Assembly: GCF_029017505.1 (NCBI RefSeq)
Contig: NZ_JAQGEI010000001.1
Location: 62,001 to 126,000 of the forward strand
Reading direction: 5' to 3'
Origin: Sedimenticola hydrogenitrophicus
GTDB lineage: Bacteria > Pseudomonadota > Gammaproteobacteria > Chromatiales > Chromatiaceae
DNA: 64,000 nucleotides
In this document: positions 25,449 to 37,033 of the stretch, piece by piece
Numbering within the stretch: the first letter of the stretch is position 1
How the letters are laid out: every line of letters begins with the position of its first letter
Program-made: the position numbers and the translations under genes
Notes under the pieces: generated by a model
What the model was told of the DNA's origin: nothing
The model's input: only the letters and a program-made list of their open reading frames with translations
The model's database searches: none

Positions 25449-26054
25449 ATGAGTGAATCCGACAAAGGCGCGCGGCATCGCCGGCGCATGCAGCGCAAGA
25501 AGAGCGTGGTGGACAGCGCCATCGCCGAGGCGGACCGGGATCAGGGGCTGCTGCTGGTGCTGACCGGCAACGGCAAGGGTAAATCCAGCTCCGCCTTCGG
25601 CATGCTGGCGCGTGCCCTGGGTCACGGCCTGCGGGTCGGCGTGGCGCAGTTTGTCAAAGGGCGCAGCGACACCGGCGAGGAGGGCTTCTTCCGTCGCCAG
25701 CCCGGCGTCACCTGGCAGGTGCTGGGCGAGGGGTTCACCTGGGAGACCCAGAACCTGGCGCGCGATATCGAGACTGCCCGGCGCGGCTGGGAACAGGCGC
25801 GGGCATTGCTGCGCGATCCGGACCTGGGACTGGTGGTGCTCGACGAACTCACCTATCCGCTCAAGTACGGCTGGCTGGAGCTGCAGACCGTGCTGGACGA
25901 CCTGGCGGCGCGCCCGCCCATGCAACATGTGGTGATCACCGGCCGTGGCGCGCCCGAGGCGCTCTGCGAGGCGGCCGATACGGTGACCGAGCTGGCCGAT
26001 CTGAAGCACGCCTTCCGCTCGGGTATCCGCGCCCAGCCGGGGGTCGACTGGTGA
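25449..26054 (+). CDS. cobO: Cob(I)yrinic acid a,c-diamide adenosyltransferase
   Basis: 201 residues, CobA/CobO/BtuR family. The P-loop is LTGNGKGKSSSAFGMLARAL, followed by VGVAQFVKG, the nucleotide-proximal TWETQN, and LDELTYPLKYGW. The enzyme transfers the adenosyl group of ATP to the cobalt of corrinoids. I chose the ATG at 25449, preceded by AAGGAA, over in-frame upstream codons. The gene overlaps the CbiA/CobB start by 4 bases (GTGA) and lies under the cobalamin riboswitch, consistent with corrinoid salvage. btuR is an equivalent symbol. Confidence 0.95.
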   Translation: MSESDKGARHRRRMQRKKSVVDSAIAEADRDQGLLLVLTGNGKGKSSSAFGMLARALGHGLRVGVAQFVKGRSDTGEEGFFRRQPGVTWQVLGEGFTWETQNLARDIETARRGWEQARALLRDPDLGLVVLDELTYPLKYGWLELQTVLDDLAARPPMQHVVITGRGAPEALCEAADTVTELADLKHAFRSGIRAQPGVDW

Positions 26055-27346
26055 GCGTGCGGCGCTGCCCGGCGCTGTTCGTCAGCGCCCCCGCCTCCGG
26101 CCAGGGCAAGACCACGGTGACGGCGGCGCTGGCCCGCTTTCATCGCCGCCAGGGGCGGCGGGTGCGGGTGTTCAAGACCGGTCCCGATTTTCTCGATCCG
26201 ATGATCCTGCAGCAGGCCTCGGGCGCGCCGGTCTATCAGCTCGACCTGTGGATGGGCGGGGAAGCGCACTGCCGGCAACTGCTCCATGCGGCCGCGGCGG
26301 AGGCCGACCTGATCCTGGTCGAGGGGGTGATGGGGCTGTTCGACGGCGAACCCTGCAGCGCCGATCTCGCCGCCCTGTTCGGTATCCCGGTGCTCGCCGT
26401 GATCGACGGCAGCGCCATGGCCCAGACCTTCGGCGCGGTCGCCCACGGCCTGGCCGGTTATCGGCCGGGGCTGCCGTTCGCCGGCGTGTTAGCCAACCGG
26501 GTCGCCGGCGAGAGCCACTACCGGATGCTGCGGGAGAGTCTGGCGCCCGGCCTGAAAGCATTCGGCTGGCTGCCGCGTGACGGCGAGATCGGCCTGCCCG
26601 AACGCCACCTGGGGTTGCTGCAGGCGGCCGAGATCACCGATCTGGAGACGCGCATCGAGCAGGCCGCAAAGGCCCTGCGGGAGGTAGACCCGACCCTGCC
26701 GCCGGCCGTGCCGTTCGCCGCCGCTTCACAGCCTGGAAGTGGCGTCGGGACACCACTTCGCGGGGTGCGTATCGCCGTGGCCGAGGATGCGGCCTTCGCC
26801 TTCCTGTATCGCGCCAATCTGGAACTGCTGCAGGCGCTGGGCGCCGAGCTGGTCCACTTTTCGCCCCTGGCCGACGGCGAGCTGCCGGCGGCCGACGCGC
26901 TCTACCTGCCGGGCGGCTACCCGGAGCTGCATCTCGAACGGCTGGCGGCCAACCGGGGGATGAAAGATGCTGTCCGCGCGCACCATGCGGCCGATCGACC
27001 GTTGGTGGCCGAGTGTGGCGGCATGCTCTATCTGCTGGAGTCGCTTACCGATGTGCAGGGCCATGGCGCCGCCATGGTGGGCCTGCTGCCGGGCCGGGCA
27101 GTCATGCAGCCACGGCTCGCCAACCTCGGCCTGCAGGGGGCGCAACTGGCGGAGGGGGCGCTGCGGGGGCATACCTTCCATCACTCCCGTCTGTCGGCGG
27201 GGGACGAACCAGCGGGCTATGCCGCGGCCGCCAGGCATCAGGGGCAGGGGGAGCCGATCTTCCGCCGGGGGCGGCTGCTGGCCTCCTACCTGCACTGGTA
27301 CTTCCCCTCCAACCCGCAGGCGGCGGCGCGGCTGTTCCTGCCCTGA
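26051..27346 (+). CDS. cbiA: Cobyrinate a,c-diamide synthase
   Basis: 431 residues (CbiA/CobB family), starting at GTG. The N-terminal dethiobiotin-synthetase-like ATPase domain has the P-loop SAPASGQGKTTVT and VFKTGPDFLDP. The C-terminal class I glutamine amidotransferase domain has the nucleophile Cys in VAECGGMLYLLE, and the His in HTFHHSR. The enzyme amidates the a and c side chains of cobyrinate. Only the late genes of cobalamin synthesis are here, so complete de novo synthesis cannot be inferred from this window. Confidence 0.94.
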   Translation: MSVRRCPALFVSAPASGQGKTTVTAALARFHRRQGRRVRVFKTGPDFLDPMILQQASGAPVYQLDLWMGGEAHCRQLLHAAAAEADLILVEGVMGLFDGEPCSADLAALFGIPVLAVIDGSAMAQTFGAVAHGLAGYRPGLPFAGVLANRVAGESHYRMLRESLAPGLKAFGWLPRDGEIGLPERHLGLLQAAEITDLETRIEQAAKALREVDPTLPPAVPFAAASQPGSGVGTPLRGVRIAVAEDAAFAFLYRANLELLQALGAELVHFSPLADGELPAADALYLPGGYPELHLERLAANRGMKDAVRAHHAADRPLVAECGGMLYLLESLTDVQGHGAAMVGLLPGRAVMQPRLANLGLQGAQLAEGALRGHTFHHSRLSAGDEPAGYAAAARHQGQGEPIFRRGRLLASYLHWYFPSNPQAAARLFLP

Positions 27347-27363
27347 GCGACGGAGCCAGACTC

Positions 27364-27497
27364 GAATGGCACTTACTTAAGCCAAGAACTACCGTCATCC
27401 CGGCGCAGGCCGGAGGAGTGGTGCAGGGATGCACCGTTTACGGACCAAAGGATGGAATGACGAAAATCCTGCGATTCGCTTTAAGTAAGTGCCATTC
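27364..27497. mobile_element. Fold-back repeat element, family A, short copy
   Basis: 134-bp copy of the element at 2318-2646, with ends GAATGGCACTTACTTAAG and TTTAAGTAAGTGCCATTC. A 7-bp direct repeat CAGACTC flanks it (27357-27363 and, 4 bases outside the right end, 27502-27508). It separates the CbiA/CobB gene from the BtuF-like gene of the same operon and has no coding capacity. Confidence 0.75.
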
Positions 27498-27552
27498 GGG
27501 TCAGACTCGATTTTTTTCTTCAGATTGCCAAATTGGCTGGGTCATCATCACT

Positions 27553-28365
27553 ATGGACATCGTCAACCGCCACTACCCGCAACGCATCGTCTGCCTGACC
27601 GAGGAGACCACCGAGCTGCTCTATCTCCTGGGCGAGCAGGAGCGTATCGTCGGTATCTCCGGTTTCACCGTACGCCCGCCGCGGGCGCGCAAGGAGAAGC
27701 CGAAAGTCTCCGCTTTCACCAGCGCCAAGATCGACAGGATCCTCGACCTGGAGCCGGACCTGGTGCTGGGCTTCTCCGATCTGCAGGCCGACATCGCCGC
27801 GCAACTGATCCGCGCCGGGGTGGCGGTGCATATCTTCAACCAGCGCAGCGTCGCGGGGATTTTCGAGATGATGTGGATGCTCGGCGCCATGGTGGGTGCG
27901 GCGGACAGAACGGCGCGGCTGATCGACGAAATGCAGCAGGGACTGGCGGCAATCGAGCAGTCGGCCAGGGCCCTGCCGCGCCGGCCGCGTATCCTATTCG
28001 AGGAGTGGAACGAGCCGCTGATCTCCGCTATTGGCTGGGTCTCTGAGCTGATCGGCATCGCCGGTGGCGAGGACTGCTTCGCCGAACTGGGCCGGGAGCG
28101 GTCCGCCAAGGGCCGGATCATTGCCGATCCGACGGAGGTGGTCCGGCGCGCCCCCGATATCATTATCGGCTCCTGGTGCGGCAAACGCTTCCGGCCCGAG
28201 CAGGTGCGGGCGCGGGAGGGCTGGGACAGCGTGCCGGCGGTTCACCATGGCCAGCTCCATGAGATCAAGTCCTGCGATATCCTGCAGCCGGGACCGGCGG
28301 CGCTGACCGACGGGGTGCGCCAGCTGCACGAGATCATCCGGCGCTGGGCCGCCAGCCAAGACTAA
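27553..28365 (+). CDS. BtuF-like cobalamin-binding protein without signal peptide
   Basis: 270 residues of the periplasmic-binding-protein-like fold seen in BtuF: RIVCLTEETTELLYLLGEQERIVGIS, the helical linker region, then RPRILFEEWNEPLISAIGWVSELIGIAGGEDCF, and DIIIGSWCGKRF. The protein begins directly with the mature-like domain; I see no signal peptide or lipobox, so a cytoplasmic corrinoid-binding role or a non-classical location is possible. It follows CbiA/CobB after a 134-bp repeat element in the riboswitch-led unit. Its TAA stop abuts another fold-back element. Confidence 0.82.
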   Translation: MDIVNRHYPQRIVCLTEETTELLYLLGEQERIVGISGFTVRPPRARKEKPKVSAFTSAKIDRILDLEPDLVLGFSDLQADIAAQLIRAGVAVHIFNQRSVAGIFEMMWMLGAMVGAADRTARLIDEMQQGLAAIEQSARALPRRPRILFEEWNEPLISAIGWVSELIGIAGGEDCFAELGRERSAKGRIIADPTEVVRRAPDIIIGSWCGKRFRPEQVRAREGWDSVPAVHHGQLHEIKSCDILQPGPAALTDGVRQLHEIIRRWAASQD

Positions 28366-28576
28366 GGGCTCGCGCAGGAATAATTCCACAGCACCGAGGG
28401 CGTCACTGGGCCATGCCGGCAAGGCACGCTTTGCAGGCAATGGCCGCTCCCGGCCATCCATGGCCTTCGCGGCATAAGTCCATCCCTGGACAAAGCTGCT
28501 CCCTTGCCAAAAAGCGTAACGCCGCAGGCGGGGTCCAGGGGCGACCGAATACCGGAACTTATTCTTGCGCGAGCCC
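28366..28576. mobile_element. 211-bp fold-back MITE-like element (family D) abutting a stop codon
   Basis: The ends are GGGCTCGCGCAGGAATAA (28366-28383) and, on the complement of 28576 inwards, GGGCTCGCGCAAGAATAA, each followed by TTCC after a one-base indel. A TAA trinucleotide lies on both sides (28363-28365 and 28577-28579), consistent with a 3-bp target duplication. The left TAA is the stop codon of the BtuF-like gene. The interior is also rich in inverted repeats. No protein is encoded. Confidence 0.75.
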
Positions 28577-28783
28577 TAACGCCGGCGTAACGGTGCGCCC
28601 GCCGCAATCGCGGGTGATGCGGTTCGCAAGCTCACCAGCATCCTACGGCGGGTTGGGTGCAAAGTTATCCTTATTCGCGTTCATTTGCGGCCCGGTTTTC
28701 CTTGGTACTGCCGCGCGCGCCAGTGCAATTGCCCGGTCGATGGTCTACATTTGATCTTACAATACAGGGCCTTGTCCAAATCC

Positions 28784-30178
<1,395 letters not shown>

Positions 30179-30179
30179 G

Positions 30180-30277
30180 CGACACTCTCTGTCGTAAATT
30201 CACGCACTGCAATATAGTCCTTTAAAAACAACAACTAAGTAAATTTCCGGGTAAAGCTGTCGGGATTAGCGACAGCG
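30180..30277. promoter_or_regulatory. Candidate upstream activator sites for the sigma-54 activator
   Basis: Two inverted repeats share the half-site CGACA/TGTCG. One is CGACA-CTCTC-TGTCG at 30180-30194; the other is GCTGTCG-GGATTAG-CGACAGC at 30257-30277. They lie about 75-170 bp upstream of the -24/-12 promoter, a normal enhancer distance for Fis-HTH sigma-54 activators such as the one encoded just upstream. Confidence 0.5.
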
Positions 30278-30351
30278 CCGGCCCCTGCCACTTATGTCCT
30301 ACGATAATCCAACCATTTGTAAATATTGGTTATTTTTTTATTCCGCCACTC

Positions 30352-30367
30352 TGGCATGTGGGTTGCA
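30352..30367 (+). promoter_or_regulatory. Sigma-54 (-24/-12) promoter of the TRAP operon
   Basis: TGGCATG-TGGG-TTGCA matches the consensus TGGCACG-N4-TTGCW with one mismatch. GG and GC are in register 12 bases apart (30353 and 30365). Transcription should begin near 30378, giving a leader of about 220 nt before the TRAP solute-binding gene. Its position directly after a sigma-54 activator gene makes it convincing. Confidence 0.8.
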
Positions 30368-30598
30368 CCCTTATGCCTCAAGCGATAAGCGGCCGGCCAT
30401 TTCCTTGGTACGGACGCAGGAAAACGAGGAGGAGTGGAGGGCCCACGACATGGTGCACCGGTGTGCAACCCTGTCTCTCGGGACTAATCCATCCGGTGAT
30501 TCCTGCTGGCGTTCGCTGCCACTCTCGGCCCGGGTCTGCAGACGCGGGTCGAGGCTATGTTCCGACCTTTTTCAACAACACCAGTGTGGAGGTACGAG

Positions 30599-31687
<1,089 letters not shown>

Positions 31688-31696
31688 TCTGGTTTA

Positions 31697-31853
31697 GGGC
31701 CTGGAAAGAAATAACTGTTACAGATTGCGCCGGATTTTCGTTTGCCTTCAAGGCACGGCAAGGCGCGCATAGTCGTTCTATGTAAGTCTTGCCGTAACGC
31801 CGAAGGCGGACGAAAAGACCAGCAAGATGTAATAGTTATTTATTGACAGGTCC
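31697..31853. mobile_element. Fold-back repeat element, family B, copy 2 (between DctP and DctQ genes)
   Basis: 157 bp with imperfect 26-bp terminal inverted repeats: 21 of 26 positions pair, from GGGCCTGGAAAG at the left and GGACCTGTCAAT read inward from the right. TTA flanks both ends (31694-31696 and 31854-31856), consistent with a 3-bp duplication. The interior is nearly identical to the copy at 25164-25317. Inside the TRAP operon it may act as a stabilising or attenuating hairpin that sets the high DctP-to-permease ratio. Confidence 0.8.
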
Positions 31854-31903
31854 TTAACGCCACTGGCCATTAACCGAATGCGACGAGCTCATGGGGGAAC
31901 GAG

Positions 31904-32527
31904 ATGATGAAACCGGGAACCACACCACCATCAAGCATACCCGAGGAACATGATCTCCTGCATGAGCTCGTCCATCACGCCGAACTGCCGCATACGGCTT
32001 TTTCCACCAGGATAGACCGGGTGATACGGGCCATCGGCGCCTCCATCTCCTGGATCTGGCTGCTGCTGGTGGCGATCATCATCACCAATGTTTCCATGCG
32101 TTATCTGTTCGGCGAGGGGCGCATCGAGTTCGAGGAGATCCAGTGGCACCTCTATTCCATCGGCTTTCTGCTGGGGCTCTCCTACTGCATGGAGTCGGAT
32201 GACCATGTGCGGGTGGACGTGCTGTATGAACGCTTCAGTCTCAGGACCAAGGCGTGGGTGGAGCTGTTTGGCACCCTGTTCCTGCTGCTGCCCTTTCTGC
32301 TCCTGTTGTTGCGTTACAGCGTACCGTTCTTTAGCTACGCCTGGTCCATCAATGAGGTTTCGGATGCGCCGGGGGGACTGCCGGCGCGTTGGGTCATCAA
32401 GTCGTTCCTGATCATCGGCGTTATCCTGCTGATCGTGATCACCTGCTCGCGGCTCTCCCGGGTGACCGCCTATCTGTTCGGCCGGCCGACAGCGCTGCCG
32501 GCGGCTCCTGCCAAGACGGAGGAGTGA
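31904..32527 (+). CDS. TRAP transporter small permease (DctQ family)
   Basis: 207 residues, four predicted membrane helices: about 47-66 (ASISWIWLLLVAIIITNVSM), 83-103 (WHLYSIGFLLGLSYCM), 127-147 (LFGTLFLLLPFLLLLL) and 167-188 (SFLIIGVILLIVITC). The DctQ-typical ISWIWLLLVAIIITNVSMRYLF is present. A His-rich cytoplasmic N-terminal stretch of about 40 residues precedes the first helix. It lies 4 bp before the large permease gene. Confidence 0.93.
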   Translation: MMKPGTTPPSSIPEEHDLLHELVHHAELPHTAFSTRIDRVIRAIGASISWIWLLLVAIIITNVSMRYLFGEGRIEFEEIQWHLYSIGFLLGLSYCMESDDHVRVDVLYERFSLRTKAWVELFGTLFLLLPFLLLLLRYSVPFFSYAWSINEVSDAPGGLPARWVIKSFLIIGVILLIVITCSRLSRVTAYLFGRPTALPAAPAKTEE

Positions 32528-32531
32528 GGTC

Positions 32532-33899
<1,368 letters not shown>

Positions 33900-34003
33900 C
33901 AGTGATGCGGTTCGCCTTACCCACCGCATCCTAAGGGTTTTCTGGATAGCTACCGATGGGCGTTGAGCGTAACACCACGCCTTCACAGCAGGGGGAAATG
34001 ACC

Positions 34004-34498
34004 ATGTTGGCCTTGATTCAAAAAATTCTCTACGCGACCGACCTGGGTGCCAATGCACCGACGGTATTCAACTATGCGGTAAGCCTCGCCAGGAGTTTTC
34101 AGGCGGAGATTCATCTCCTGCACGCCATCGAGCCATTGGGTGCCACCGGCCGAACCCTGATGCGTAGCGCGGTACCGGAAAAACAGCTCGATGAGCTGGA
34201 GCGCCAGGGCCTGGCAAAGGTACGGAAAGAGATTCACCGGCGGCTCACGGAGTTCGCCAAGCGTGAGCTGGGTACGGCCGATGAGCGAGCGACGCTGGTG
34301 AGCAAGATCGTCATCGCCGAGGGACAGGCCGATACGGTGATCATCGAGCAGGCCAAACAGATCGGTGCCGACCTGATCGTCATGGGTACCCACAGCCAGT
34401 CCCCCCTCGATCGGGTGCTGCTGGGCTCGGTCGCCCGCAAGGTGACCCATCTGAGCCCCATCCCGGTACTGCTGGTACCCATTCCAGGGGAACGCTGA
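34004..34498 (+). CDS. Universal stress protein (UspA family) linked to the TRAP operon
   Basis: 164 residues. UspA fold with IQKILYATDLGANAPTVFNYAVSLA at the N-terminus and the nucleotide-loop region VMGTHSQSPLDRVLLGSVARKV. The second glycine of the usual G-x2-G-x9-GS motif is Ser, which leaves ATP binding uncertain. I chose the ATG at 34004, 7 bases after GGGGGA. Usp genes next to TRAP genes are known (TeaD with TeaABC of Halomonas regulates transport), so a regulatory role is plausible. Confidence 0.88.
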   Translation: MLALIQKILYATDLGANAPTVFNYAVSLARSFQAEIHLLHAIEPLGATGRTLMRSAVPEKQLDELERQGLAKVRKEIHRRLTEFAKRELGTADERATLVSKIVIAEGQADTVIIEQAKQIGADLIVMGTHSQSPLDRVLLGSVARKVTHLSPIPVLLVPIPGER

Positions 34499-34515
34499 AA
34501 CCTACGGAGGCGTAT

Positions 34516-34872
34516 ATGTCGAAACTGGTGCTCAAGACAGAGATTGACGCGCCGCCCGGGGTGGTCTGGCAGACCCTGCGCAACTTCGCGGCCACCACCA
34601 ACTGGCACCCCTTTGTTGAACAGCGTTACACCTGTGACGACGCCGCCCGGGTGATGGTCTGTTCGCTAACGGAGAGTCCCTTGCCGATCGAGGAGTGTTC
34701 AATCGAAATCCGCGTTACCGACAATGGCGCGGGTGCCTCCTCCATCTCCTGGACCGGTGTGTTCTCCACCAGCAGTGAGCATGAGATGGCGGCGGTCAAG
34801 GAGCTGCACCGGATCCTGCATGGCCGTATCACCCAGCTCGAGGCGATGCTCGGCGGTACCAACAAGGGGTAA
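34516..34872 (+). CDS. SRPBCC (polyketide-cyclase/START-like) family protein
   Basis: 118 residues with the helix-grip signature: VLKTEIDAPPGVVWQTLRNFAATTNWHPFV at the N-terminus, a central beta-sheet (SCSIEIRV-like, SSISWTGVF) and a long C-terminal helix (MAAVKELHRILHGRITQLEAML). It binds an undetermined hydrophobic ligand. A GGAGG site precedes the ATG. It lies 17 bp after the Usp gene and 78 bp before the CoA-transferase gene, probably in the same transcript. Confidence 0.8.
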   Translation: MSKLVLKTEIDAPPGVVWQTLRNFAATTNWHPFVEQRYTCDDAARVMVCSLTESPLPIEECSIEIRVTDNGAGASSISWTGVFSTSSEHEMAAVKELHRILHGRITQLEAMLGGTNKG

Positions 34873-34950
34873 CACCTCAATAGTGGCGGTTCAGCGTAAC
34901 GGGACAACCATGATCGAAGCGACGGCCGCTGCGGCCCGCGAGGAGGGCAG

Positions 34951-36900
34951 GTGCGTAACAAGGTAGTCTCACTGGAGGATGCGGTCGCCATTATTCAACC
35001 GGGCGATACCCTCTGCACCTCCGGTTTTGTCGGTATCGGTACCCCGGACGAGCTGTTGGAAGGCCTGGAAAAGCGCTTTATCGACAGCGGCTCGCCGCCC
35101 GACCTGACCCTGATCTTCGCCGCCGGGCAGGGTGACGGCAAGGAGCGGGGGCTCAACCGGTTGGGCCATGACGGGTTGCTGAAACGGGTCATCGGCGGCC
35201 ACTGGGGGCTGATCCCCAAGGTGGGCCGGCTAGCCATCGAGGGCCGCATCGAGGCCTACAACCTGCCCCAGGGCTGCATCTCCCACCTGTTCCGCGATAT
35301 CGCCGCGGGCAAGCCGGGCACCCTCAGCCGGGTCGGCCTGGAGACCTTTGTCGACCCGCGCCACGGCGGTGGCAGGCTGAACGATATTACCCGGGAGGAG
35401 ATCGTCAAACTGATCGAGATCGAGGGTGAACAGCTGCTCTTCTACAAGGCCTGCCCGATCAACGTGGCGCTGATCCGCGGCACCACGGCCGATCCCTCCG
35501 GCAACATCACCATGGAACGCGAAGCCCTGCTGCTGGACAACCTGGCCATGGCCATGGCGGTGAAAAACTGCAACGGTGTGGTCATCGCGCAGGTGGAGCG
35601 CATCGCCCGCCAGGGCTCGCTCGGCTGCCGCGACGTGGTGATCCCCGCGCCCCTGGTGGACTGTATCGTGGTGGCGCGCCCGGAGAACCACATGCAGACC
35701 TATGCCACCCACTATTCGCCCGCCTATTCGGGAGAGATCAGCGTGCCGCTGGAGGGCGTGGCACCCCTGCCGCTGGATCTGCGCAAGATCATCGCCCGGC
35801 GCTGCGCCCTGGAGCTGCCGCCGAACGGGGTGATCAATCTCGGCATCGGCATGCCCGAAGGGGTGGCGGCGGTGGCGGTGGAGGAGCGGGTGCTCGACCT
35901 GCTCACCCTGACCGCCGAACCCGGCATCATCGGCGGCATGCCGGCCAGCGGACTCGATTTCGGTGCGGCGGTGAATACCGAGGCGCTGATCCATCAGAAC
36001 CAGCAGTTCGACTTCTACGACGGCGGCGGTCTCGACCTGGCCTGCCTGGGCATGGCCGAGGCGGACCGCCAGGGCAGCGTCAACGTGAGCCGGTTCGGTC
36101 CCAAGCTGGCGGGGGCCGGCGGCTTCATCAATATCAGCCAGAATGCCCGCCGCCTGGTCTTTGCCGGTACCTTCACCGCCGCTGGCCTCGATGCCGTCGT
36201 GGAACGTGGCCGGCTATAGATCCGCCAGGAGGGGCAAGCGCGCAAGTTCCAGCAGGCGGTGGGGCAGGTCACCTTCTCCGGCCCGCTGGCGGCGCGGCGT
36301 GGCCAGCCGGTGCTCTACGTGACCGAGCGCTGCGTGTTCCGGCTCAACGAGGACGGCGCCCTGGAGCTGATCGAGATCGCCCCCGGGATCGAGCTGGAGC
36401 GGGACATCCTGGCACACATGGCGTTCCGCCCGGTCATCAACGATCCCCGGCCGATGGATGGACGCATATTCCGCGCTGAGCCGATGGGGCTGAAGTCGAT
36501 TCTGCTGGACCTGCACCTGGACGACCGCATCGGCTACGACCCGCACCGCAACCTGCTGTTTCTTAATTTCGAAAACATGCATATCCACGACAGCGCGGAT
36601 GTGGCGGCGGTGCGCCAGGCCGTCGAGGCGCGCTGCCGGGAGATCGGCAGGCGGGTCGATGTGGTGGTGAATTATGGTGGCGTGCGCATCGATGACGAGG
36701 CGACGCAGGCCTACGCCGCCATGGTGCAGGATATGGAGGCGCGCTATTACGCACGTATCTCCCGCTACGCCACCAGCGCCTTCATGCGCATGAAACTCGG
36801 CCGGATACTGACCCGGACGGTGGCGCCCCATGTGTTCGAAAGCCGCGCCGAGGCGCAGCATTTTCTCGACCGGATCGAGGCGGATCGGCCGCCGGCGTGA
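34951..36900 (+). pseudogene. Acyl-CoA:carboxylate CoA-transferase interrupted by an in-frame amber codon
   Basis: A family I CoA-transferase reading frame starts at GTG 34951 (GGAGG site). It covers the first alpha/beta unit ([20 protein letters not shown]) and the second ([20 protein letters not shown]), with the presumptive catalytic Glu in [20 protein letters not shown]. It stops at TAG 36217-36219 after 422 residues. The same frame continues without a gap through IRQEGQARKF, QVTFSG and VLYVTERCVFRL, all typical of the C-terminal part, to TGA 36898-36900. One C-to-T change (CAG to TAG) would explain it. Without readthrough, a truncated enzyme missing about 225 residues is made. The fragment from 36259 alone looks unlikely to start efficiently. 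Confidence 0.85.
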
Positions 36901-36983
36901 TGCGGCGGGTGCCGCGGATTCCGCCGCCGTGGGTAGCACCAGAATAATTGTGGTATTCTGCCGGATAAGCGATTTTCCTTGTC

Positions 36984-37030
36984 CTGTTGGTTTTTGATCA
37001 GCGAGCATTGGCTCCCGATCAAAACAACAG
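36984..37030 (+). promoter_or_regulatory. Long stem-loop before the DUF1631/GGDEF/EAL gene
   Basis: CTGTTGGTTTTTGATC (36984-36999) pairs with GATCAAAACAACAG (37017-37030) around a 17-base loop, ending 3 bases before the annotated GTG. In the mRNA it would partly occlude initiation at GTG 37034 and leave the TTG at 37049 with its GGAG site exposed. It could be an operator, a terminator-like structure or a translational control element. Confidence 0.4.
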
Positions 37031-37033
37031 TTT

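Noticed and set aside
27013-27552. 180-residue upstream extension of the BtuF-like protein
   Set aside because: It runs through cbiA in another frame and through the family A repeat; similarity to BtuF-like proteins begins at the ATG at 27553.
36259-36900. Independent gene for the C-terminal CoA-transferase part
   Set aside because: It is in the same frame as the upstream part, with continuous homology across the TAG, and its first ATG/GTG lacks a good ribosome-binding site; an interrupted single gene explains it better.
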